A stretch of DNA of 64,000 bases. Origin: Parelaphostrongylus tenuis (lineage: Eukaryota > Nematoda > Chromadorea > Rhabditida > Metastrongylidae). The stretch spans positions 186,001 to 250,000 of the forward strand of contig JAHQIW010007107.1 of NCBI GenBank assembly GCA_019055375.1. Reading direction: 5' to 3'. Below are positions 47,147-59,500 of this stretch, in pieces. The notes under the pieces were generated by a model. It did not search any database and had not been told where the DNA came from. It was given only the letters and a program-made list of their open reading frames with translations. Positions within the stretch are counted from its first letter, which is position 1, and each line of letters opens with the position of its first letter. The translations under genes and the position numbers were made by a program.

Positions 47147-48583
47147 CTATCAAGAGAAAAGAAGCTTTGCATTGTTGCTAGTAGAGCTCACTGAACAGGT
47201 CAGATATAACGAGGTCAGCTGATGTGTTCTAGTTCGAATCAATCGATAACTCGCGAAAGTCTGGATTTTGCTGGTGATTAACTTACACGTTATTCGAACC
47301 TCTTGGGCAACATCAATTTCCCACTTCAGTGTTCTTCGAATTGTTTTCAACTTCAAGCGCCACTTTTTCTTGATATCTATGAACTATACTAAATTTATTC
47401 GCTTTCGAAGCATTTGGTGATAAATCTCACTTACCATAGCCTCTTGTAACAGCATGACCGGATCTATACATGTGCAGTTTGTTCGCACTGTGCGAAACCC
47501 AAAAAAAACTATCATTCAAAATTTTCTTTGCGAAGCGCAGATCATATCTCAAGAGAAAATTGAACTCGGTAACTCTTCTTTAGTCTGTCACATCTTCGAT
47601 TTTCAGTCATCATCTACGTTTCACTCTTTCTTCTGTCAGTCATAACTATTTTTCAATCAGATCAATTTTTTTCTTTTATGCAAATGATTTCCCGATTTTT
47701 TCCCTCTGAGTACCATGCTTACTTCTCACAATGTATTGGGGCAAAATGTCTTCTTGATCATACTTATTGGCGAAATCGCGTTACGAATTCGTTCTGTGAT
47801 AGGCATCAAACGCCATTTATCTCAATGCAATCTGATTGTAATATCCCTATCGGAGCTGCCAACAATCGCCCACTTGTGCATTGTGGTTTCGGTTACAGCT
47901 TCACCTTAACTGATTTGAATTCCGATTTGTGTTTCTTAGATAAATCCCATCGGCGGATGATCGATGATAGCATCGATAGAATTAGAACACGCCTAAGATA
48001 AAAGCTGGTTGGGTGAAGTAGTGTATGGCATGTGATACGCGCAAAAAGTAATTGTGAGATTGAAGATTTCATATCAAAGTTTTGCACTTATTTCAACATT
48101 ATTGTAGTTGTTTTGTATGACTTATGATTTTTGAAGAACCTTTTGGAATGAAAAACAGTGAAGCTCTTCAATGCCACACTCCGTTTGAGAGAAAAACATC
48201 GACGGCAGAAAATGAAAGTAAGAGCAACGTATAGTTCTCAGGAGATGATACGATTCATGATTTCGTGTGCCTCAACTGCCTCGCATCTTTTTGTGCAAAA
48301 AGAGTTGATACGCCGAACATGCGACCTCCGAAAGTCGACAGCGACCCACTTTCGATCTAAGAATAAGAATCATCGAAATCAAACAATTGGAAAGCAAAGA
48401 ATAATGAGTGGTATGCGAAATATTTGATGTCAGGCGGAAGTTGAACCTTGTTTCACCTAGACCAAGGGCGTTGACAATTTCAGAGGGTATATCGAGCCGC
48501 AGAAAAGACTTACATAAAGGGTTTCTTACTAAAAACAGCGTCAATGTTCCAAAATTTTCCTTATGTTCTACAAACATAATATA
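47147..48583. other. No gene supported
   Basis: Overlapping frames of about 100 codons on both strands, without motifs or consistent splice sites. Confidence 0.45.
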
Positions 48584-49155
48584 CATATTATACCTTTATT
48601 TCGAGTGCTTCATTAAGACCACGCTCAAATTTCAATATACCCTTTCATTATTATTTGAGCCAACTTGTCATGTGGTCTGGTAAGGGCTCATGTACAGCCC
48701 GATACACGTGTTTCGTCTTTACAGACTCGTCAGTCGGGCAGAACCGTCGTCTTTCGATATTTTGAAATCAGTTCTTCCGGGAGCTCTGCTCCCTTACAGA
48801 GAGTTATCGAAGACGAACGTTTTACACTTTATGTCCAGCCAAAAATACCAGCCAAAGAGCAATCGAGTGCGCAAAGGCTTTGTGTTAGGTGAAATATTCG
48901 CTTGACATAGAGTGTAAGACGTTCGTCTCCGATAACTCTCTGTAAGGGAGCAGAGCTCCGAGAGAACTGACTTCAAAATATCGAAAGACGACGGGTTCTG
49001 CCCGACTGACGAGTCTGTAAAGACGAAACACGTGTATCGGGCTGTACAAGAGCCCTTACCGCACCACATGACAAGTTGGCTCAAATAATAATGAAAGGAT
49101 ATATTGAAATTTGAGCGTGGTCTTAATAAAGCACTTGGAATAAAGGTATAATATG
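48584..49155. repeat. Near-perfect palindrome (foldback element), arms of about 250 bp
   Basis: Arm 48584-48835 is the inverse of arm 48904-49155 with roughly one mismatch in 20, around a 68-base spacer. The ends read CATATTATACC / GGTATAATATG, then the family motif AAGACCACGCTCAAATTTC. The spacer segment TACCAGCCAAAGAGCAATCG recurs just outside the right arm at 49163. Confidence 0.88.
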
Positions 49156-49209
49156 ATAGAAATACCAGCCAAAGAGCAATCGAGTGCACAAACGCTCTGT
49201 GTTAGGTGA

Positions 49210-50730
49210 AAAAAGGTGGTGGTACGACTAGCACCTTTGCTATAGTCTGTAGAAAGCTCGTGAGTTGGTTGTGAATAGTTCATAGAAGTACATCGGCTCT
49301 TCACATGTGAGCATTACGCCGGCTTGAGCCTGTTGCTCGTCAAATGGTGTGCTTCTGAGCGACAGCTTTTTCCTTGACCACTCACCATTATTATTCCGTC
49401 GTTCCACTAATATTGCTCTTCATCGCTCGATGAGCAAGTGTGACGAGTGCACTGTTTTCCACGGTGTAATCGGGTTCGTATCAAACTTCCCATCGTCACT
49501 GTTTCCCAGAAAGTGATCAAGCAGTATTCTCCTAAGACGTCATCTGCAGGCACAACAAAACCTTCTACTCAGAATATTTATGTAGGCATATACTTTCTCA
49601 CAACTGCTAAGATTACGAGCTTTGCAACAGCCTCAGTCTTTGCAGGCTCTGAAGAAGGAGAAAGTGCCACTCAGCTGTTTGAATAAATATTATTACAAGT
49701 AGAAGCTCATATCTAGTTTGAGAAAGAAATACTAATTTGCACAGTCTGCAAAGATTTGACAGTTCTTGTACATAATTTCTCCGTGTAAACGGACGAGGAT
49801 ACCCATTGGAAGCACTTGGGCGGACTAGGAGGTCTCTTATATACTACTAGCATTCCAAAAGCATCTCAACGTGGTCACATTGAAGTTATCTGGAGAAATG
49901 AGAGCTAGATAGGTCCCAGAAAATCGTTTTGAGGATAAGTGGCTGAAAAAAAAACATGTAAAGGACGTAAAACTAGAGCTTCTGACCAGTAGTAGAGGTT
50001 ACAGCGATGAATAATTTTCGTAGCAATGTATTTGGTTAATAAAAAGTAAATACCCGTGGGACGGCAGAACAAAGCTTATTCTACAACTTTATAAAGGTCT
50101 CAACTCCTGTAATACATAAATGAATGATGTGATACTAATGAGAGTCATCGATGAAGGAGCAACGCATGCATTGCGCTGTGACATTTCTGTCACATTATTC
50201 ATTGTTTCCCTATTCTCAATCACTGTGATGACTTTCTAGGATTGTGTGAAGTGAAATCATATCAAAACTGTAAGATTTTCGTCTCAATAATATACTTCAG
50301 AAGTACAAAATGATGATGTAATCGCTGACGATTTATTCACTTTGCCGATGTACAAGAAAATTATTACCGACATGATAGATAATAAATTAATGTGGCTGGT
50401 ATGAATAATTACAAACAAGACAATAGAAATGCTAATAACAGTTCAAAATACGACCTTTTCGTACGCATTTGCTTTACTGTTCGAACATGCTGTGTTTTAG
50501 AAAAGCATTGGTGTGTTCTGATATAGATCGCTTTACTAAATTCTCAACTATAATATTCTGCAATTTACTGGCGACAAAAGTTTCTTCAATGACGATATAT
50601 ATCACAATTTATCAGAGAACTGCCACATTGCCATTTATGCACACTCTGCCCTCTCGGCGACTGTGTCGCGTACAAGGAGAAATCATCACGGAAACCACAA
50701 TCGAAGTGATGCGAAGTTCGGTACTTTCCC
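49210..50730. other. No gene supported
   Basis: Holds the degenerate hammerhead-like motif copy 4 at 49.65 kb. Otherwise nothing recognised. Confidence 0.45.
49647..49668 (+). ncRNA. Hammerhead-like motif, degenerate (copy 4)
   Basis: Reads CTCTGAAGAAGGAGAAAGTG, then CC and CACTCAG where GAAACGTC is expected; GAATAAATATT follows. Position and flanks match the other copies but the catalytic half is lost. Confidence 0.3.
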
Positions 50731-50734
50731 GTTA

Positions 50735-51600
50735 GATGGCGCGGGATGAAAAACCGGTCTTTTTCGCTGGAGAAGAGCTCTTCATAAGATTGTTCATAAT
50801 CATTTGAAAGCATAAACCTCTGGTTAGAACCGTAAATGGGCGTTTTCAAAGAAGTCTTTTTATCGCGCTTGTAGCACTCAGAATAAAACTATTTTTCACA
50901 CGACCACGCGGTTTTTTCTTCTCATCTTGCTTGTATTTAGCTGAACAAAACTCTATCCTCAGACTGCTCCTACTTCTTTCGTTAGCATAATTCTCAAAAA
51001 ACTCAAAAATGTATTTATTTTTTGAAAAAACTCTTTCAATCACGCTGTAGAGGAAGGAAAAGATTTTGCTGTACACCTTGGCGGACAGAGCCCTTCCTTT
51101 AGACTATTAGTAATCATTCAATAACTCAAGTTTCATTGATTCTAACGCTGTGCTTCTTTTCTGAAAGGACCGTTTCACATTTTTAGAGTGCTTGTTTACA
51201 GGCCACTCTGCGGGCTGGGTGCAGGGCGATGGATCGAATGCCTGACTCGCTAGGAATGTGAGTGCAACTTGTCATTCAATTAAGGATTTTTCCTCCGCAT
51301 TGGAGGAAAACTGAAATAAGACCATCCACTCAGATACTATAGGATTTTTCCTATATATTCATATGCTTTTCGTGCTTATAGCAATTTATGCACGTGATAA
51401 AAATGAAAGCGCGCGGTAGGTGTGAAAGAGTTCTATTTTGTATGCTGCGGCGTTCTAAAAGGATCTTTCCGAAAAACGGCCATATAGCGCTGTAGCCAAA
51501 AATTCAAATCTTTGAATGATTGCCAATATAATCAATAAAAGTTCTTGCTTAACGAGAAGGGCCGTTTCTTCACTCCGTGCCATCTAACAGGAAAGAACCC
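50735..51600 (+). repeat. Dispersed repeat family, copy at 50.7 kb
   Basis: Shares ordered blocks with the 61.9 kb copy: TTCGCTGGAGAAGAGCTCTT, GCACTCAGAATAAAAC, AGCTGAACAAAACTCT, TTAGACTATTAGTAATCATT and CTAAAAGGATCTT. Internal halves are partly inverted. No coding potential is seen. Confidence 0.6.
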
Positions 51601-53376
51601 AAAGTTCTTAAGAGAACGTCGTTTTAGCTTGCTAATCTATGATACTGTTGATCCTGTGTATATTGTACGACACGTCTGATTATTGTGTTACCCGCATCTC
51701 AATTGAAAGAAGAATGTTAATGAAAATGAGTCTCATCAAGATTATCAGATATCTTTATCATCACATATACAAATTTTTGCACTAAGTTCGACACTTCATT
51801 ATACTGGTCAGTCACTCAAGAATCTCTTCCCTACTAACCAATCCACTAATCAGTAAGTCAGTTTTTGGTTCAGAAATTCTTAAGATCTATTATGATTTTA
51901 TTAACAAGTTAGCGATTGTGAGCAATTTAATAAACGACTCTATCAGATGTATTACTCACATGACTTACCGTATAACGATGGAGTCTATAGAAGCACAACG
52001 TTCTCTTCGTTATCAGAAGACGATCGTCCTCGACTTATGGAAAAGCTTTGGGGATTTTTCTCAGTCAAAGCATTGGACTCAAAAACTACTGACATTTCAC
52101 TGTGGTCGTGATGTTTGAATAACATATCGTGTGTGAATAAATATTACTACCACTTATACTGAGTATAGCGTGGAGCGATGTGATGAGTCCGTGACGCGTA
52201 TGGCTCTGTTTTAGATGATATCGACTACTTGTGGTTGCGATTTTGCAGAATTGACAGAATCTTTATAGAGGAAAAAAGAACATCCTGGATGATTAATGAA
52301 TTCTGTAGATTTGTCCTATAGAAGACTTTTGCATTTTTCCTCATGCTCTGCGGTGGTGACTTTGCTTTTTCATCCAGACATCTCCTGATCACCTTTATCA
52401 TTCCTGGTGCTCTCCAGTTGGGTACGTGTGGCATAATAGATAGAGATGCGCTACAGGAATCACGTTGTCGTTTGTTTGATTGAACGCCCTGAGCTCATCA
52501 AACCCTTAATTTCTTCTGAGTGAGCACACTGCATGATTTTTGAAGGAAAAGAACTGGTCTGATACAATGGCAAGCTTGCGCAAGTCATTGAGCAACCCAA
52601 TTATCATTTATTCACTTCAACGACGTTCGATGGCATCGTTATACTTCGTCTGTGAGATACTGAATTGATCGGAATACGAAATGAGTCATCCTTTTCTTCC
52701 CTTATTGTAAGGCCAATATCGGTTGCCTAAGCTATACGCCTTTCGACCTTTAACATAGCTAGAGCTTCTATCTTATCACAGTGATGGCAGCCGCATTAGA
52801 ACGAATGTGCGTTGCGTGAGAAAATGTTTTTATACACGTGTATTTTGTGCAAATTTGAGTTTATCAGGAAGCTCTTTTTTTGCGCATCAAACGATATATA
52901 TCATTTATCTACACAGACTTCAGAATCTCCCATCACAGTTTCGGTATCAACGCTTCTAAGGCAAGACAAGATCGCGAATTTTATCGCCGCCGATTCTTCA
53001 AGATGCCGGATATGTGGCTAAATTTTCTTGATGTGATAGGAGACTATTTTGACTATCAATTTGTATTTTGCTTGAGTTTAACTGGTGTACAAATAAATTT
53101 TTTTAGGCGTTTTGAAAATGAGACGAAACCTCTTCTACAGCCTATTATTTCACAAAAACGCGAGAAATGCAACAATTAGAAATTCGTTTCAGTGATACAC
53201 ACATGGCTCCCCATTTATACTGTCGCAAACTAATCCAATATTCCATCACCGCGGGTCGATAAACCGCTACCAAATTTTTCTGAGAAGATCATCTGCGGAT
53301 CCGTAAAAGCTAGCAGCTACCTTTGGCTAGGAAATGGAAACGTTCTAGCGAAGTTGTCCCAGGATTCCAAATGGGA
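51601..53376. other. PTP 3' flank
   Basis: Motif copy 5 at 52.6 kb. Frames up to 99 codons without support. Confidence 0.45.
52622..52654 (-). ncRNA. Hammerhead-like motif, degenerate (copy 5)
   Basis: The - strand reads CAGACGAAGTATAACGATGC then CATCGAACGTCG, followed by GAATAAATG. It fits the pattern with CUGA read as CAGA and one A missing in GAAA. Confidence 0.25.
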
Positions 53377-53382
53377 TTTATT
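53377..53382 (-). terminator. Candidate polyadenylation signal of the PTP gene
   Basis: AATAAA on the - strand (TTTATT on +) just after the proposed terminal exon. Confidence 0.45.
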
Positions 53383-53426
53383 GAAAAGGGAATTCAAGAG
53401 TATTTACTGATGTGACAAGAGATTCA

Positions 53427-53536
53427 TTATCGCCCACCAAAACGATATAAAAGTTCATAGACTTCCGTGGGATAACGGTAAGCACGAGAAAGTATGTGTG
53501 AAAGAAGACTTGGTGTCCACATAGCATCTGATGTCT
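53427..53536 (-). CDS. Probable last PTP exon
   Basis: Follows TATACATAG and joins in exact phase (G|AG) to the previous exon. It reads ETSDAMWTPSLLSHILSRAY and ends LLYRFGGR before TAA at 53429-53427. It has no domain homology I recognise. Support is phase, position and an AATAAA 45 bases downstream. Confidence 0.55.
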
Positions 53537-56500
53537 CTATGTATATTGGATGTGGAAAAAAGAGTTTAGTGACTGCAACAAGAAGAATAAATTTATTAGC
53601 AATTGACGCAATATGCACTAATAGTTAATTTCCAATTATGTAATAAGATAGAACTTAAGATACTGTACTCTATTCAATACTGTGTGAGTACTATATCACT
53701 AATAATATGTGCGGGTACAATAGACGGACGGTGTGAAGTCGTCGTCTTTTTTGAGATCAGATTGCCGACTATCTTTGACATAGGGCTCAGAACTCTCTAA
53801 ATATGGTAGAAATATATTTGATGATGGAAGCATAACAAAATATAGACGGTTCACTACTGTTCACGACCATTTGAACAATATTCATTTACTCACCTTTGGG
53901 TCTTTTCCTTTTTATCAGATTATCATAATCTGTAATGAATTTCATAACATCATCACGTTTGGTGACACCACGTACTATAAGAAATTCAACAAGACCACGA
54001 TGAATGTAGAGATACTGCTAAAAAAATTGATTGTAGAACACAAGAAAAAAAACCATGAAGCACACAGATCTCAAATCCAGGAAATGTCGCTATATCGTTA
54101 GGACCACTACATTGTTTAACCTTTTGGATACGACAAAGCCACAGCGTTAGCACCGCTCACCGCGCGCGGCGACGAGCAGCCCATTGCGTTCAGGTGGCTG
54201 ATGATGCTAGCCATCGGTAAGGAAGCTGATGGTTCGATCGCCTCTCACGACACTCCACAAAAGTTTCTTTGGCATCTGTTGGTATCGCAAGTTCTACTAT
54301 TATGTGATTATTCCAAAAAAGCGCAGTTGCTTAATTTTTTACCACTTCTTGATACGAAGCAGAGATCGATGAGATTAGAAGTAAAGACATCTTCTTTAAA
54401 ACTTCTTTCTATAATGTTGTAAAGAAAGAATTTCAAGTCATACTTTCTACAGTGTACGATAGTGTACGGTAGTTATAAGCCTTGTTAGGAGTTGCAGATT
54501 GCTGTAAATGGTGGTAAATAAATGATTCAATATATCGCTTGTATCACGGTGCCACGACAAGAGATATGATGTGATAATGAAAGGATAAAGGATGAAGCTC
54601 TCAGCGCTGATCGATCCCTGGATCCCTGAGGGAAGCGTCATGCAATCGACTTCAATTTCTGATTTTGTTGGAGGTGATTGAATGCATATCTGGCTTTTAC
54701 AATGACTCGCGGTGGCCTCCCGCTGAACCGAGTCAGTGCTGCTTATTCTCCCAGACAAGTCTGGAATCTGTCTCTGGAACCAATTTACTGATCCAGAAGT
54801 GATGGATGGTTTGGTGGGCTATGAGCGCGAAATCGATCCATTGACCTCGTATGCGACGCAGAGCAGCCTCTAACCATTGCGCTACATGGGCTCTTTGTGA
54901 TATGAAGTGGTATGGTGTGTTGATGATATGAAGCATATTGGACTGAGAATCAAAAAATGGAGCCAAAAAATCTGCTGTGAGGTGTCTTTTGAGGATATCC
55001 AACCAATAATCTTCTTCCCGATAGCCGGAGTCATTAATACTTGGCACAATAAATTGCTCGCTGCCGCGCGATGCGAGGGGGAGCCAACGCGGTGACCCTG
55101 TCGTACCCAAAGGGTGAGCGTAAATGCCCGCCTATGCGAAACCTTGTCCACTTTGTAATTAGTGACATAGGTCAATAGTACGCGAGTGAGTGGTCTTCGT
55201 CTTCGAGGCAGCGTAATTTTCTTGTCATTTGACGCCATGTTATTTTTTTCAGCAACATCCTTTTTTGACTTGCCATGTCACTTTGTATAGAGTGCATTCG
55301 TTGATCTCGCAAATCTCTTAACAGGTTGTCCATTTTGAAAACGGATTTCGTTGCTGCCTCGTGAACAGCTAGTTTCTACGGCCACAAAACAACCAGAACG
55401 TCCTACACCTGAACATAAAGAATTACTAAATACTACCGCGGTATTGCTGATCTATCTCTAACATCGAATCAAGCAAGGATACGGATAGCAGTTAAGGAAA
55501 GCTTCCATGAGAAGTGGCTAGCTTAAATATTAGGTTGATATTCACCTGCTGAACAATGCACTACGACTGGGGAGTTCATTCGCTTTTCTCTCGCTATTCG
55601 AATCAACTCGAAAGTAGCCCGAAAGTTGTTTGGTGCTGCATGGTCAAACCAATTCTCGTACCATATGTGCTCAACCTATGATCACTGACATAAGAAACAG
55701 CAACCATAATGTGAATCAAAAACCATATTCAATTTGTAACACGGAAAGGAATGGGAGAAAAATTCTAACTTAAACTTCACTCGTGTTGTTGAACCACTGT
55801 CAACATATTGAGAAACTCATCAATAGCTTGTAAACCTATCAATCGCGTTGCTCGACAAAATTTCGAACATTCAGGTTTAGCTTTAGTGTAGCATTTCAAA
55901 ATCGTACTTTTTGATCATCTCGACTTTTTATCATTCAAATGTCTTTTTATACCAATAATTGTAGGAGTACATGTGGCGCAGTGGTTAGAGGTGCTCTGTA
56001 TCGCACATAAGGCCAGCGGTTTGATCTCGCGCTCATGGCTCACTAAGCCATCCACCCCTCCGGGGTCGGCAAATCGGCACGAAACAGGTCTCAGACTTGT
56101 CTGAGAGGATAAGCAACACTGACTCGGTACAGCGGCAGACCACCGAGAGTCATTGTAAAGGCCAGATTTGCATTCAATCACTTCAAACAAGTCAAAATTT
56201 GAGCACGAATGCATGGCGCATTCTTCAGGGGTAGATCAACGCCGGGAGTTTTATCCTTTTATTCTATGTCAATAATCATAATAACTATAGTACATTGGAT
56301 AATGATATGCTGTGAACGAAAGATGATAAATCAAGCGTTGATTTAACTTCATTCCCTAGCACTCCCCTGCAGTCATTCAATAAACTCCTAAGAGAACGCC
56401 TCAACTTTGTATCTTTAACATTGTAAAAGAAATATCAACTTCAAATCAGAAATAAATGGAAATAATTCAAAAATATCCAGATATTCAGATACAGCGTGCG

Positions 56501-59500
56501 TCCAAACCCTGAAGAAGGAGGTGTTGCCGAGACAACAGCCACCGAACTATTAATGCTACTGCTGCTGCTACTACAACTATTAGTGGCAACTTAACACCTG
56601 TTAATAAAGAAAGATCTTCAAAATTCAAAAATATATCGCCAGCAGATTTTTCTCGACAAAATTTCAAAGTTCCCTCGGGAAAAAATCTTAGCAGTGGACT
56701 AAGCAACACTAGAAGTGTATGTAATTCCTTATGGAGGATGAATGCGAGTAAACGAATCGAGTTCAAGATGTTGCTGGGAAACACAATATAAATCATGGTG
56801 ACCGCTTGTAGAAAGTAAGATAAAATAAAGAAATTTTTCGAAATATGGTATACGGATTGCACTGCACGTTAGTTTCGAAACACTCCTATCGATAATCCTC
56901 TAAACGTGTAGGTTTACTTGAGACCTTCAGAAAAAATCACTTTCAAGCTGGAACTCTGGTCTAGTTTTAGCTAGAGTCTATTTGGGTTGGTACAGAATAT
57001 GATACCAGTAAGGAGAGTATCGACATATCTCTAATGAAGAAGTCGCCATAGATGAGGATTTAGAATGTCTCTGCGGTATAAATATATGTAGATGAGCCCG
57101 CAACGACACCTTGTCTTCCGAAATGGCACACTGTTACAAAGTCGCTTCTTAGTGGTAAAGATATTTTATTTTTTCGCCTTAGATTTGTCGACGACTTTAG
57201 TTAGAATGTACTAAATATGACCTATGCAGAGCACAACAGAAATTGAGTTCTAAGCTCGCTGAGACCGCAAACCTGTACTTTTTTCCCCATATATGTAACT
57301 TCTAATGTTCCACATGTAGCACCGTCTGTATCTGGTAATACATATCTTGATTTACATCCTATCGTAAACTTTCCAATTGCCACTGTTCCTGTGAAGTTGA
57401 ATAATCGTTAGAGAAACCTTAAAGTGATTCACATAATCTCGTAGAAACAAATCAAGGGAACAAACTTTAATGGCATTACACATAAATTTTCATATTGATT
57501 CAAGTGGAAGAATTTGGACAGATTTTTACCAGATATGAATTGCGTTAGCGCTGCCATGTTGCTAGATTGCATTACACGGCTGCAAACTCGTTGAATATAC
57601 GTAGCATACGACAGCTTTTCAATTTATCGCTCTTATAGCAACTAGTATTCGCGGTTCAAATTCCGTCCGGCCTCCCATGTTTTGCACATCTCTCAACAAT
57701 GTCGGCTGTTTTAGCACTCTATGATATTGAAACTAATTTCTCACAAATGATCAATGATTTGCAAATCTTCCGTACCATAGGCAGGATCTGAATCAGCGTC
57801 TCACACATTCCGGGAGCAACCAAGTATAATTCTAATGCGATATGTGCTTAAGAGACTAAAGACATTAACAGCTGACAGCTACAATACATCATACTGGAGA
57901 AAGAGTGATGACAGAGCGGTGGTCTTGATGGTATAACAACACTTGAAACACCGCTTCAACTTCTTCCAGGGTCGGAAGCTTCGCATATCACTAGGCACGG
58001 CATTTTTGGATATATAAATTCAACAAATTGTTAGGAGACTACTGAGATTAACATAGATTCACATCTACAATGTTAATAACGATCTAGAAATCATGACGTA
58101 TCTCTGGAAGAGTTGATCAATCTCAAACGCTTTAGTCACTTTTTCTCTCTAACCCCGACGTGACTATAATCATGATATTAGGACGTGCATGGGAGGTTCA
58201 CCAGGATTGTTCGCATCAAAAATGCTTCACATCTGCTGATGAAGAGTCGAGCAAGCGCACTTCTGAACTTAATGCCAATCCTTGCACTCAATGCCAGATA
58301 TACTAAAAAGTTGTGCCAACTTGAGCAGCACTACTTTTCAGAAGGAGAGTGAAGGAAATTCATACCACGACAAACCTTCTTTCTTAGGGAAGTACTCGTA
58401 ACACTTTTCTTTACCTTCTTCAATGAATTTGCACAGCATGACAATGAGCTAAAATTACTGGGTTAGGTGAGAAACACTTGCTTGAGTCGCTGGAAAAATT
58501 ACGTTGTCATGTTTTCAAGAGTTTTTAAAGGTTGATTCATTTTCATTATATGTTTGGAGTGTGCAGGTTCTCAAGTGTTCAAATGCGCAAGTGCGCTCAA
58601 ACTTTGATAGTTTTTTAAGATGAACCGCTCAGATAATTGAATGCAAAAATTTGGTTACACATAGTTAGAACTCTTGAAAGTGTAAAGTTATCAAACCAGA
58701 TCATCATTATAAATGAGCGAGTTCTTGAAGCCTTCAATATACTGAAATACTCTGAAACGCTGCTTATGACACCAGCGAAGAACTGTTTCTTGGCACTCGC
58801 GATAACAGAGATGCTGGCGGCGTTGGCGTCCACGTCAAATTGAATTTGACCGTGAACACCGATTCATCTGAACAACCAACAACCCGTATCGGACGAATAC
58901 GGTTGAAGCGATGTGGTTCAATGCCGCCTTTGACCATTTTCGTTGCTTACGCACCAACATCAAGCTATAATGAAGAAGAAGTCGAAGTGTTCTATATGGA
59001 CCTCTGAAAAGCTCTTTAGAGAACACCATACCTTCCACAAGACCATTGTTGGAGATTTTAACGCGAAAATTGGACCTAGGAAAACGTCTGAGGAGCGTAT
59101 CATCACGACACACGGACCAGAATGGAAGGAACAGGGTGAAAGGCTATCTAAGTTTATCATGACGGCCCAAACCATCCATCCATGGTAACTCACAATTTCA
59201 AAAGCCTCACTCCCAACGATGACTACGTGGGAGTCTCCCAATGGAGAGTATCATAACGAGATAGACCACATCTTAGTAAATTGAAGGTTTTGCCTGGCCG
59301 ATATCGTCTTTGTTCCCAAGTTCTACACGGGATCAGATAAACGCCTCCTTCGCTCAACGTTCCTTTATTGCGAAAAGGAGAAAAAACCGCTAAATCCAAA
59401 CAACGAAGTCCCAAAACCACCATAAACTGTGATGTATTTAAATCATGACTTGGCTCTTGGGAAGATACCGTTGTCGACATCGACAAAGAATACGACCGGC

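Noticed and set aside
35781..49155. CRISPR-like array of spaced repeats
   Set aside because: The repeats are inverted arms of a foldback family with irregular spacing in a eukaryotic genome.
48794..49189. 131-codon - strand ORF and its + strand partners
   Set aside because: Both arms of the palindrome give similar frames; they follow from the foldback element, not from a gene.
54982..55238. Basic - strand ORF starting MASNDKKITLPRRRRPL as a small nuclear protein
   Set aside because: It runs directly into the inverted-repeat arm and SINE; only the first 25 codons look protein-like and there is no support for expression.
56485..56862. 125-codon hydrophobic - strand ORF
   Set aside because: Lies wholly inside a PTP intron, with a GCA/GTA-type repeat producing the hydrophobic run; no splice or motif support.
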